Shown here: positions 7,669 to 12,340 of the stretch, in pieces
Layout of the letters: each line of letters begins with the position of its first letter
Position numbering within the stretch: the first letter of the stretch is position 1
From: Candidatus Pacearchaeota archaeon
GTDB taxonomy: Archaea; Nanobdellota; Nanobdellia; Pacearchaeales; GW2011-AR1
Length of the DNA: 15,544 nucleotides
Assembly: GCA_017609045.1 (NCBI GenBank)
Contig: JAFCES010000007.1
Coordinates: 1 to 15,544 of the forward strand
Direction: 5' to 3'
Notes under the pieces: model-generated
What the model saw: the letters and a program-made list of their open reading frames with translations, nothing else
Database searches by the model: none
Told to the model about the DNA's origin: nothing
Made by a program: the position numbers and the translations under genes

Positions 7669-8334
7669 ATGAAAACAAAAGAACTTGCAAGAAAACCGCA
7701 AAATCCCTCGCAAAGTTCGGGATTTTGGGGCCCCGAAAAGAATATCTTTTCGCGGACATGGAACTTTTTATGGAAAGATGAAAGTATATGGAGTTGGTTA
7801 ATTTCTCTAGTTTTAGCTTTCATCATAGTTAAGTTCATTTTCTTTCCTGCTCTATCTTTGATACTTTCTACTCCTCTGCCTTTAGTGGTAGTTGAGAGTG
7901 AGAGTATGCATCATCCCGGTAGTTTTCTTGGAAATGTAATAGGCTTAGAGGATAATTTCCAATTATGGTGGAGCGAAAAGGGAGAATGGTATGAATCTGA
8001 GGGTCTAAAAAAAGAGGAGGTGAAGTTTTGGCCTTTAAAAACAGGCTTGGAAATGGGTGATATTGTTGTGGTTTCTGGATACGGCAGTGTAAAAGTAGGA
8101 GATGTAATTATCTTTGAAGCAGGGCAAAAACATCCAATCATACACAGAGTAGTTAACATTAAAGAAGGAAATAATGAAATGTATTATGAAACAAAAGGGG
8201 ATAATAACTCTGGACAGCTTTCTGTTGAAAAAAACATTTCAAACACAAAAGTGATAGGAAAAGCCTTATTTAGAATTCCTAAACTCGGATGGATTAAACT
8301 CGCTTTTGTTAAGATTCTACAAGGTTTTTCTTAG
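7669..8334 (+). CDS. Signal peptidase I, archaeal/ER (Sec11) type
   Basis: Membrane serine protease that cleaves signal peptides from secreted proteins. The 221-aa protein has a soluble N-terminal tail (1-40), one transmembrane segment (about 42-67, SWLISLVLAFIIVKFIFFPA), then the catalytic box ESESM with nucleophile S79. GDIVVV (130-135) and HPIIHRVV follow, where H159 replaces the bacterial Lys general base as in Sec11, then TKGDNN with D178. About 45 residues, rich in Trp and acidic residues, are inserted between the Ser box and GDIVVV. A hydrophobic C-terminal helix (about 203-221) may touch the membrane. The start is supported by the TATA box 28 bases upstream. The first 30 codons contain two strong inverted repeats and are more GC-rich than the rest. 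The gene stands alone, with TFS following from its own promoter. Confidence 0.92.
   Translation: MKTKELARKPQNPSQSSGFWGPEKNIFSRTWNFLWKDESIWSWLISLVLAFIIVKFIFFPALSLILSTPLPLVVVESESMHHPGSFLGNVIGLEDNFQLWWSEKGEWYESEGLKKEEVKFWPLKTGLEMGDIVVVSGYGSVKVGDVIIFEAGQKHPIIHRVVNIKEGNNEMYYETKGDNNSGQLSVEKNISNTKVIGKALFRIPKLGWIKLAFVKILQGFS
7700..7752 (+). repeat. Two adjacent inverted repeats inside the signal peptidase 5' coding region
   Basis: AAAATCCC (7700-7707) and GGGATTTT (7719-7726) form an 8-bp perfect stem with an 11-nt loop. CGAAAAG (7734-7740) and CTTTTCG (7746-7752) form a 7-bp stem with a 5-nt loop. Between them lies the palindrome GGGGCCCC (7727-7734). Both would form hairpins near the 5' end of the mRNA, inside codons for the poorly constrained cytosolic tail. 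Confidence 0.65.
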
Positions 8335-8374
8335 AATTTTTATAATTCTCAAGTGAGTAAGATAAATAGTAAGA

Positions 8375-8383
8375 TTTAAAAAT
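8375..8383 (+). promoter_or_regulatory. TATA box of TFS gene
   Basis: TTTAAAAAT is centred 25 bases before the ATG at 8404, implying a leaderless mRNA. Confidence 0.55.
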
Positions 8384-8403
8384 CCTCAAAGATAAAAGGC
8401 ATA

Positions 8404-8712
8404 ATGGAATTTTGTCCAAAGTGTGGTTCTATTCTCGTTGAGAAGAATAAAAAATACAAATGTGCAAGATGTGGCTATCTCGCAAAAGGAAAAGTCAAGC
8501 TCGAAGCTTCTGAAAAAATGAATGAGAAGCAGAGAATAGGAGTTATAAAAGATAAAGATACAAATGTCTTTCCTACAACAACAGCTGTCTGTCCAAAATG
8601 TGGGCATAGAGAAGCTTATTTCTGGTCAGCTCAAACAAGAGCAGCAGATGAAGCGGAAACAAGGTTTTTTCGCTGTACTAAGTGCAAGCATACATGGAGA
8701 GAATATAGATAA
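8404..8712 (+). CDS. tfs: Transcription factor S (TFS/RpoM-type transcript cleavage factor)
   Basis: Stimulates RNA cleavage by arrested archaeal RNA polymerase; a relative of TFIIS and Rpb9. The 102-aa protein has two zinc ribbons. The N-terminal one uses C4, C7, C20 and C23 (FCPKCG...YKCARCG). The C-terminal one uses C63, C66, C91 and C94 (VCPKCGH...FRCTKCKHTWREY). The active loop QTRAADEAETRFFRC carries the catalytic acidic pair D82-E83, so this is a cleavage-competent form rather than a pure Rpb9-like subunit. Length and spacing match the family exactly. Its TATA box is 25 bases upstream, and an AT-only hairpin begins just before the stop codon ends. Confidence 0.96.
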   Translation: MEFCPKCGSILVEKNKKYKCARCGYLAKGKVKLEASEKMNEKQRIGVIKDKDTNVFPTTTAVCPKCGHREAYFWSAQTRAADEAETRFFRCTKCKHTWREYR

Positions 8713-8732
8713 ATTTTTTGTCTAAAAAATTT
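8711..8732 (+). terminator. AT-only hairpin/T-tract terminator after TFS
   Basis: AAATTTTTT (8711-8719) and AAAAAATTT (8724-8732) form a perfect 9-bp stem around a 4-nt loop, beginning at the TFS stop codon. The six-T run is the likely archaeal termination signal. It also separates TFS from the tRNA promoter. Confidence 0.55.
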
Positions 8733-8751
8733 TAATAAATTTAGCAACATA

Positions 8752-8760
8752 TTTTTAAAT
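8752..8760 (+). promoter_or_regulatory. TATA box of tRNA-Lys gene
   Basis: TTTTTAAAT is centred 26 bases before the first base of the tRNA (8782). Confidence 0.55.
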
Positions 8761-8813
8761 CTCTTTTTCTTCATTATGTTAGGATCCGTAGCTCAGCCTG
8801 GTTAGAGCACCGG

Positions 8814-8956
8814 TTCTAGAGGATAGCTGAAATGAAACAAGAAAAGATAGAAATGAGCTGGAGAGAAAAATTTTACCAAATGGACGAACTTAATTGGCTC
8901 AAATAACCCAGAACACATTAAGAAATATACTCATTGGTTATCCTTTAGAGAGTGAA
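8814..8956 (+). other. tRNA-Lys intron 1 (143 nt, position 30/31)
   Basis: Its ends pair: 8815-8825 with 8939-8949 is an 11-bp helix with one G-T wobble. Outside it, CAC (8808-8810, exon) pairs with GTG (8952-8954, intron), and AGAG (8804-8807) pairs with CTCT (8958-8961). This leaves the 3' bulge AA^A (8955-8957) and the 5' bulge GG^T (8812-8814), each cut between its second and third base as in a bulge-helix-bulge motif. One C-A mismatch and one extra G make it slightly relaxed. The intron is long for an archaeal tRNA and holds a 24-codon frame (8832-8906), but no recognisable C/D box RNA. Confidence 0.75.
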
Positions 8957-8963
8957 ACTCTTA

Positions 8964-8984
8964 ACCGAGCTAGACTTGGAAGAA
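8964..8984 (+). other. tRNA-Lys intron 2 (21 nt, position 37/38)
   Basis: The intron contains a 5-bp hairpin, CCGAG (8965-8969) with CTTGG (8975-8979), around loop CTAGA. Next to it the exon bases TCTT (8959-8962, tRNA positions 33-36) pair with AAGA (8980-8983), flanked by AA on each side. This is a relaxed bulge-helix-bulge. Because of flanking A residues, the cut could shift by one base without changing the mature tRNA. Confidence 0.7.
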
Positions 8985-9043
8985 ATCCGGGTGTCGAGGG
9001 TTCAAATCCCTCCGGATCCATCCTGAAAAATTACAAAAAGAAC

Positions 9044-9060
9044 CTTTCTTTAAAAGAAAG
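9044..9060 (+). repeat. Small hairpin between tRNA-Lys and the DAC-like gene
   Basis: CTTTCTT (9044-9050) and AAGAAAG (9054-9060) form a 7-bp stem with loop TAA. No T tract follows, so it is not a clear terminator. It could be a processing boundary between the tRNA 3' trailer and the downstream mRNA. Confidence 0.4.
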
Positions 9061-9075
9061 TTAGCAAAAAACTTT

Positions 9076-9080
9076 GAGGT
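9076..9080 (+). promoter_or_regulatory. Shine-Dalgarno site of the DAC-like gene
   Basis: GAGGT lies 7 bases before the ATG at 9088 and supports that start. No TATA element stands about 26 bases upstream, so this gene is probably translated from a leadered transcript, possibly one begun at the tRNA promoter. Confidence 0.55.
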
Positions 9081-9087
9081 CTTATAA

Positions 9088-9606
9088 ATGAAAAAAGAAA
9101 TAAGAAATAAGATTTTTGATATACTGACAGAAATTAGTGAAAGTCAGAGTCATTCTGGTCTTCTTGTTGTTTTTTCTGATTTAAATAATGTTTTGGCAAA
9201 AGGAGCTCTTCCAATAGGTATAAGGCAGAAAAATTTTAAAGATTTTAATGAAACTGTACACATTAGGGACGAAAATGCAAAAAGGCTTTTAAAGAAAGTA
9301 GGGGTAGATGGGGCAGTGTTAATAGATGATAAAGGATTTATCTATTCTCCATCAGTTTATCTTAACATTAATGTCCTTGGTGTAGATGAGAATCAAATAG
9401 AACCAGAGTTTGCTGCAAGACATATAGCAGCTCTAGCTACATCTTCATCCACAAAAGCTACTGTCTATACTTTAAGTGAAGAGACAGGGAAAGTGAGAGA
9501 ATTTATTAAAGGGAAGATAAAAAGAAGATATCCTGATGAGAACCAAGAAAAAGTCTTAGAAATAATACAAAAAGATATTCAAACAGCCAGGATAAAGGTG
9601 GAGTAA
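9088..9606 (+). CDS. DisA_N/diadenylate cyclase-like protein (possible DacZ)
   Basis: Possible cyclic di-AMP synthase. The 172-aa protein has the two landmark segments of the DisA_N fold. DGA is at 74-76 (KKVGVDGAVLIDDKGFIYSP). A segment at about 110-134 corresponds to the family's GTRHRAA...SEETG block and here reads ARHIAALATSS through TLSEETGKV. The DGA motif (metal and adenine contact) is intact. The RHR motif that contacts ATP phosphates is RHI (111-113), so activity is uncertain. An N-terminal part (1-60) precedes the domain and a basic helical tail (140-172) follows; there is no transmembrane segment, unlike CdaA. It is first in a cluster with a Toprim protein 6 bases downstream and a DUF99 protein. 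Family assignment is by motif order seen by eye; an inactive relative is the main alternative. Confidence 0.72.
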   Translation: MKKEIRNKIFDILTEISESQSHSGLLVVFSDLNNVLAKGALPIGIRQKNFKDFNETVHIRDENAKRLLKKVGVDGAVLIDDKGFIYSPSVYLNINVLGVDENQIEPEFAARHIAALATSSSTKATVYTLSEETGKVREFIKGKIKRRYPDENQEKVLEIIQKDIQTARIKVE

Positions 9607-9612
9607 AATCAG

Positions 9613-9999
9613 ATGAATAATTTTGAGAAAATTTTCAACAATGCGAGAGAAATGCTAATAGTAGTTGAAGGGAAGAAGGATAAGCTTGCCTTACAAAAAC
9701 TTGGTTTTGATATTATCTTTGTAATAAACGAGACAGGCAAATCCTTATACGAAAAAATAGAAGAGATAGAAACTCTCGCAGAAGGAAAAAAAATCTGTAT
9801 CTTGACGGATTTTGATAAAAAAGGAAAAAAACTCTATCTTCTTTTAAAGTCAGAACTTGGTAAGAGAAAGGTAAGGCTTGATAACACTTTAAGAGGAGCC
9901 CTATTAAAGTTAAAGATAAGTCATATAGAAGGTCTTGCGAGTTTCATAAACGAGAAAGGCGAGAGAATAAAAGAAATGAATGAGAAAATAAGAAAATGA
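9613..9999 (+). CDS. Small Toprim-domain protein (UPF0292-like)
   Basis: The 128-aa protein is almost only a Toprim fold, the metal-binding domain shared by primases, topoisomerases, RNase M5 and OLD nucleases. The conserved Glu is E19 in LIVVEGKKDKLAL, and the Asp pair is D66/D68 in ILTDFDKKGKKL. A helical basic C-terminus follows. It resembles the archaeal stand-alone Toprim proteins grouped as UPF0292, whose substrate is not established. GGTGGAG (9597-9603), at the end of the preceding gene, may serve as its ribosome site. It starts 6 bases after the DAC-like gene, and its own stop overlaps the next start by 4 bases (ATGA), so the three genes are surely one operon. Confidence 0.82.
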   Translation: MNNFEKIFNNAREMLIVVEGKKDKLALQKLGFDIIFVINETGKSLYEKIEEIETLAEGKKICILTDFDKKGKKLYLLLKSELGKRKVRLDNTLRGALLKLKISHIEGLASFINEKGERIKEMNEKIRK

Positions 10000-10574
10000 A
10001 AAAATCAGTAAAAAGAGAAATAAGAATTTTAGGTATAGATGATGCTCCTTTTTCAAGAAAACAGAAAAAGGTATTGATGGTAGGAGTAGTCTACAGGGGA
10101 GGAAATTATCTTGACGGCCTTCTCTCTTTTCATATTAAGAGAGACGGAGAAGATGCCACAAAAAAACTCATACAAGCAGTAAGAAAGACTAGACATAAAG
10201 ACCAATTACAAATTATCATGTTAGATGGAATTACTTTTGCTGGTTTTAACCTTGTTGACATTCAAAAGCTGAGAAGAAAAACAAAACTTCCAGTAATAGT
10301 AGTAATGAGAAAAAGACCAGAAATGAAAAAATTTTTTCTTGCTTTGAAAAAACTTGATAAGAGGAGAATAAGCTTGGTAGAGAAAGCAGGCAAGATTGAA
10401 AAAATAAAGATAAATAAAAAAAATCTCTATATACAAACAGCTGGTATCTCTTTAAAAAGAACAAAAAAAGTGCTGCAGATAACTTGTATTCATTCAGCAA
10501 TTCCAGAGCCATTAAGAGTTGCTCATCTCATCGCTTCAGGAATAGTTGATGGCGAAAGCAGGGGGCGAGCATAG
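9996..10574 (+). CDS. DUF99 / endonuclease dU family protein (UPF0215)
   Basis: The 192-aa protein matches the archaeal DUF99 family along its whole length: RILGIDDAPF (10-19), LDGLLSFHIKRDGEDAT (39-55), IIMLDGITFAGFNLVDI (73-89), LPVIVVMRKRPEM (98-110), PEPLRVAHLIASGI (170-183), and the conserved end GESRGRA. The family is named endonuclease dU in domain databases and is thought to share the RNase H-like fold of endonuclease V. The acidic residues D15, D16 and D77 are candidates for metal binding. I do not know a measured activity for this branch. The gene overlaps the Toprim gene by 4 bases. Its stop codon TAG lies inside the first copy of a tandem repeat, so the repeat contributes its last codons. 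Confidence 0.88.
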   Translation: MKKSVKREIRILGIDDAPFSRKQKKVLMVGVVYRGGNYLDGLLSFHIKRDGEDATKKLIQAVRKTRHKDQLQIIMLDGITFAGFNLVDIQKLRRKTKLPVIVVMRKRPEMKKFFLALKKLDKRRISLVEKAGKIEKIKINKKNLYIQTAGISLKRTKKVLQITCIHSAIPEPLRVAHLIASGIVDGESRGRA

Positions 10575-10676
10575 AGACGAGACTATTTTTTAAATGACTA
10601 GCGAGTCTCTGTGTGAGAAGAGCATAGAGACGAGACTATTTTTTAAATGACTAGCGAGTCTCTGTGTGAGAAGAGC
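10567..10676. repeat. Perfect tandem duplication, 53-bp unit, two copies
   Basis: Unit 1 is 10568-10620 and unit 2 is 10621-10673, followed by four bases of a third unit, with no mismatch seen. The repeat includes the DUF99 stop codon at its start and abuts the stop codon of the convergent minus-strand gene at its end. Each unit contains a dyad (GAGACT ... AGTCTC) and a run of six T, so a unit could act as a terminator in the convergent gap. Confidence 0.9.
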
Positions 10677-10907
10677 TTAGTATTTTTTTAGCTCTTGTAG
10701 TCTGTAATTAACATAATCTCTATAAATTAAAATAACATCTCTTACAAAATCATTCGCTCCACCTCTAATTAAAATAAGTTGCTCAAGAAGCCCTTTCGCT
10801 CTTTCTAAACTTCGTTCTAAGCTCTTCTTCATGCCAACACTCAACTTACTCGGACCTTTAGGGTAATTAGCATGAACAAAAGAGTAGTGTTCTCTTAACT
10901 CTAGCAT
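10677..10907 (-). CDS. Small helical protein downstream of wHTH regulator, unknown
   Basis: Not recognised. The 76-aa product is basic and mostly helical. A short N-terminal part contains HANYPKGPSKLS, and a long amphipathic helical region with SLERSLERAKGLLEQ follows, ending in DYVNYRLQELKKY. It has no Cys and no membrane segment. The start at 10907 is set by a strong Shine-Dalgarno GGAGGAG (10914-10920, minus strand) 6 bases upstream; an ATG at 10922 would lie before that site. It follows the winged-helix gene by 36 bases and is likely its operon partner. A partner protein or small effector controlled by the regulator is possible, but nothing in the sequence shows the function. Confidence 0.7.
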   Translation of the reverse strand: MLELREHYSFVHANYPKGPSKLSVGMKKSLERSLERAKGLLEQLILIRGGANDFVRDVILIYRDYVNYRLQELKKY

Positions 10908-10913
10908 TATTAT

Positions 10914-10920
10914 CTCCTCC
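10914..10920 (-). promoter_or_regulatory. Strong Shine-Dalgarno site
   Basis: GGAGGAG on the minus strand, 6 bases before the ATG at 10907, is the best ribosome site before a gene in the window. It decides the start of the 76-aa protein. Confidence 0.7.
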
Positions 10921-10943
10921 ATTTTTAAGAAACTCCTAAGTTT

Positions 10944-11210
10944 TTAACTTATCAGCTTTCTAATGTTTTCAATATAGTCAGAAATCTCATGACCTTTTTT
11001 TGTCAACTTAATCAATTTAATCCTTCCTTTTTTCTCAAAAGTAACTAAACCAAGTTTTTCAAGTGTCTGAAGAATCTTAACTGCGTGGCTGTAAGTGCAG
11101 TCAACTTCCTTAGCCAGAACAGAGCCATATCTTACCCTAGAAATCTTTTTCAAAGCTATAAGCATTAAAGCTGGCTTTCTTCTGAAAAAGATATCAAAAT
11201 TATCTTTCAT
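10944..11210 (-). CDS. Winged helix-turn-helix transcription regulator (MarR/ArsR-like size)
   Basis: Small 88-aa DNA-binding protein. Helix KPALMLIALKKI (12-23) is followed by VRYGSVLAKEVDC (26-38), a recognition helix SHAVKILQTLEKLGLV (41-56), and a basic wing FEKKGRIKLIKLTKKG (58-73), ending in a dimerisation-type helix (ISDYIENIRKLIS). No ligand or sensor domain is present. The start at 11210 is the first ATG of a normal domain. Upstream are TATA-like elements and a tandem 12-bp repeat that may be its operator. It is followed by the 76-aa gene, forming a two-gene unit. Confidence 0.85.
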   Translation of the reverse strand: MKDNFDIFFRRKPALMLIALKKISRVRYGSVLAKEVDCTYSHAVKILQTLEKLGLVTFEKKGRIKLIKLTKKGHEISDYIENIRKLIS

Positions 11211-11249
11211 TTTATTTCCCTTAGTTTTCCCCCGAGTCTTATATTCTCT

Positions 11250-11273
11250 AAACTATATATTAAACTATATATT
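11250..11273. repeat. Tandem 12-bp direct repeat, putative operator of wHTH gene
   Basis: AAACTATATATT occurs twice without a gap (11250-11261, 11262-11273). On the minus strand it lies directly behind a TATA-like TTTAAAAAT (11271-11279), between that element and the expected start near 11249. A second possible TATA (AATATAAG, 11238-11245) is closer to the gene, so the active promoter is uncertain. The rest of 11211-11300 shows no gene. Confidence 0.5.
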
Positions 11274-11300
11274 TTTAAACCTTTCGCTCAAAAATTCTTA

Positions 11301-11447
11301 TTACCTCACCAGAAAAGCTTCCCCAGTAATCTCCTTATATAACAATAAGTAGCCTTTGATAAATAGCTCTGTCTTTCTAGCAACCATTTCTATTTTTGCC
11401 TTTCTTTGACTAACTGAGTTCTGTAAATCCTCTTCTTCAATCTCCAC
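11301..11447 (-). CDS. Small ORF (48 aa), GTG start, possibly second part of a frameshifted gene
   Basis: Reads from GTG at 11447: an acidic start (MEIEEEDLQNS), a basic middle (SQRKAKIEMVARKTE) and a hydrophobic-aromatic end (LFIKGYLLLYKEITGEAFLVR). It looks more protein-like than random AT-rich DNA, but I do not recognise it. An ATG at 11387 could give a 28-aa version. It overlaps the 50-aa frame before it by 58 bases in the -1 frame. Reading the first frame up to about 11445 and then this one would give one protein of about 81 aa, so the pair may be a single gene with a frameshift. Confidence 0.38.
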   Translation of the reverse strand: MEIEEEDLQNSVSQRKAKIEMVARKTELFIKGYLLLYKEITGEAFLVR

Positions 11448-11542
11448 TTGTTTGTTTTAATCTTCCCTTTTACAATCTCTGTATTAATTTGCTCTATCCT
11501 ACAACTAGAATCATAAGAGCAAAAATATAGTCTTTTTATCAT
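11390..11542 (-). CDS. Small ORF (50 aa) translationally coupled to pcm
   Basis: The ATG at 11542 overlaps the pcm stop codon in an ATGA arrangement, the same coupling used between the Toprim and DUF99 genes. The protein is basic, starts MIKRLYFCSYDSSCRIEQ, has two Cys, and ends in a Lys/Arg-rich stretch (KWRLKKRIYRTQLVKERQK). No family is recognised. The basic tail is read in a frame that competes with the acidic 48-aa frame, so the real product may switch frame at about 11445. Confidence 0.45.
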   Translation of the reverse strand: MIKRLYFCSYDSSCRIEQINTEIVKGKIKTNKWRLKKRIYRTQLVKERQK

Positions 11543-12267
11543 TCTAACAAAGGCACGAAAACATAACTCTCTCCCGTTGAGGTTTTTCTTATTTTCTCAT
11601 TTATTTTTTTATATATAAGTATAGGACCAGAAGTATATGGACATATCAAAACGCCATCTCGCTTTAATAATTGTCCAGCAAGCATTTCAACTTTCTTCTC
11701 TACATCCATATTAGGTATGCCGGCAGTAACTATAATCTTATCATACTTTTTCTTCCAGACTCTTCTTTTAGAAAAAATATTCTCAGAAAGAAAATTAATC
11801 TTTTCTACCTTTTGATAAATCTCTGGTCTATTTTGCTTTAAATGCTCTCTTAAAGCAAAAAGATTTTTTTCAGCTTTTTCTTTTAGTTTATTCAATCTTT
11901 CAACACTCACCACACTTCCGGGATAAACAAGGAAAGCTATCAAAGAAGCATTCCAACCACTTCCGCTTCCAACTTCCAAAACATCGTCTCCCCCACTTAA
12001 TTCTGCAAGAAGTAACATTCTAGCTACAGTAGAAGGCTGGCTTATAGTCTGCCCCCCTCCTATAGGAAGAGCATTATCTATATAAGCAATCTCATCATTA
12101 GGAACAAAAAACTTCCTGTCAATCAGAGACATTGCGAAAACAATCCTCTCAAGCAATTTTTCTTGTTTTTTAGTTTCCGCAAAACTTGAGTTATAATTAT
12201 AAACACTCCTCAACATATTCCACATCTCTTTTCTTGCTGATTCAATTATTTTCTCTACTTCTTTCAT
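11539..12267 (-). CDS. pcm: Protein-L-isoaspartate O-methyltransferase
   Basis: Repairs isoaspartyl residues in damaged proteins using S-adenosylmethionine. The 242-aa protein has the family loop LPIGGGQTISQPSTVARM (67-84), SAM motif I VLEVGSGSGW (96-105), motif post-I VVSVERL (119-125), YDKIIVTAGI (175-184, motif II), LLKRDGVLICP (200-210, motif III), and a final YVFVPL (235-240). The N-terminal extension of about 35 residues and the longer middle helices make it slightly larger than the usual 210-220 aa. The ATG at 12267 has a TATA element 26 bases upstream; a TTG two codons earlier is not needed. It is divergent from serS, and one or two tiny frames follow it with a 4-base overlap. Confidence 0.93.
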   Translation of the reverse strand: MKEVEKIIESARKEMWNMLRSVYNYNSSFAETKKQEKLLERIVFAMSLIDRKFFVPNDEIAYIDNALPIGGGQTISQPSTVARMLLLAELSGGDDVLEVGSGSGWNASLIAFLVYPGSVVSVERLNKLKEKAEKNLFALREHLKQNRPEIYQKVEKINFLSENIFSKRRVWKKKYDKIIVTAGIPNMDVEKKVEMLAGQLLKRDGVLICPYTSGPILIYKKINEKIRKTSTGESYVFVPLLE

Positions 12268-12288
12268 ATTCAAAAGAAGTTTTCAGAG

Positions 12289-12297
12289 TTAATAAAT
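12289..12297 (-). promoter_or_regulatory. TATA box of pcm
   Basis: ATTTATTAA on the minus strand is centred 26 bases before the ATG at 12267. Confidence 0.5.
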
Positions 12298-12311
12298 CTT
12301 AACTCGCAAGA

Positions 12312-12320
12312 TTTAAATAA
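12312..12320 (+). promoter_or_regulatory. TATA box of serS
   Basis: TTTAAATAA is centred 25 bases before the ATG at 12341, implying a leaderless mRNA. The pcm and serS TATA boxes sit about 23 bases apart in a 73-bp divergent gap. Confidence 0.55.
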
Positions 12321-12340
12321 CAATTCTGCTTAACTAAGAC

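Larger units (their letters stand above)
8782..9020 (+). tRNA. tRNA-Lys (CTT) containing two introns
   Basis: Exons 8782-8813, 8957-8963 and 8985-9020 join into a 75-nt tRNA that reads AAG. The acceptor stem GGATCCG/CGGATCC is perfect. The D arm GCTC-AGCCTGGTTA-GAGC and T arm GAGGG-TTCAAAT-CCCTC are regular, the variable loop is GTGTC, the discriminator is A, and CCA is not encoded. Only after removing both inserts does a proper anticodon arm appear: stem CCGGA/TCCGG, loop CTCTTAA with U33 and anticodon CTT. This matches the usual archaeal Lys arm. A single-intron reading gives no 7-nt loop with U33 between the CCGG halves. The splice positions are 30/31 (non-canonical) and 37/38 (canonical). 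The identity is read by eye. Confidence 0.85.

Noticed and set aside
8814..8956. C/D box guide RNA inside tRNA intron 1
   Set aside because: CTGA and ATGA-like words occur, but no properly spaced C/D' and C'/D pair matching RTGATGA and CTGA.
8782..9020. Single-intron tRNA reading with anticodon from the TTCTAGA segment (Arg TCT or a CTA suppressor)
   Set aside because: It either lacks U33 or leaves a mismatched anticodon stem, while the two-intron reading gives a perfect Lys arm.
10221..10512. Two minus-strand open frames opposite the DUF99 gene
   Set aside because: Low-complexity Phe/Leu/Ser-rich antisense readings of a conserved gene.
10567..10676. CRISPR-like repeat
   Set aside because: Two directly abutting 53-bp copies with no spacer between them; no cas genes nearby.
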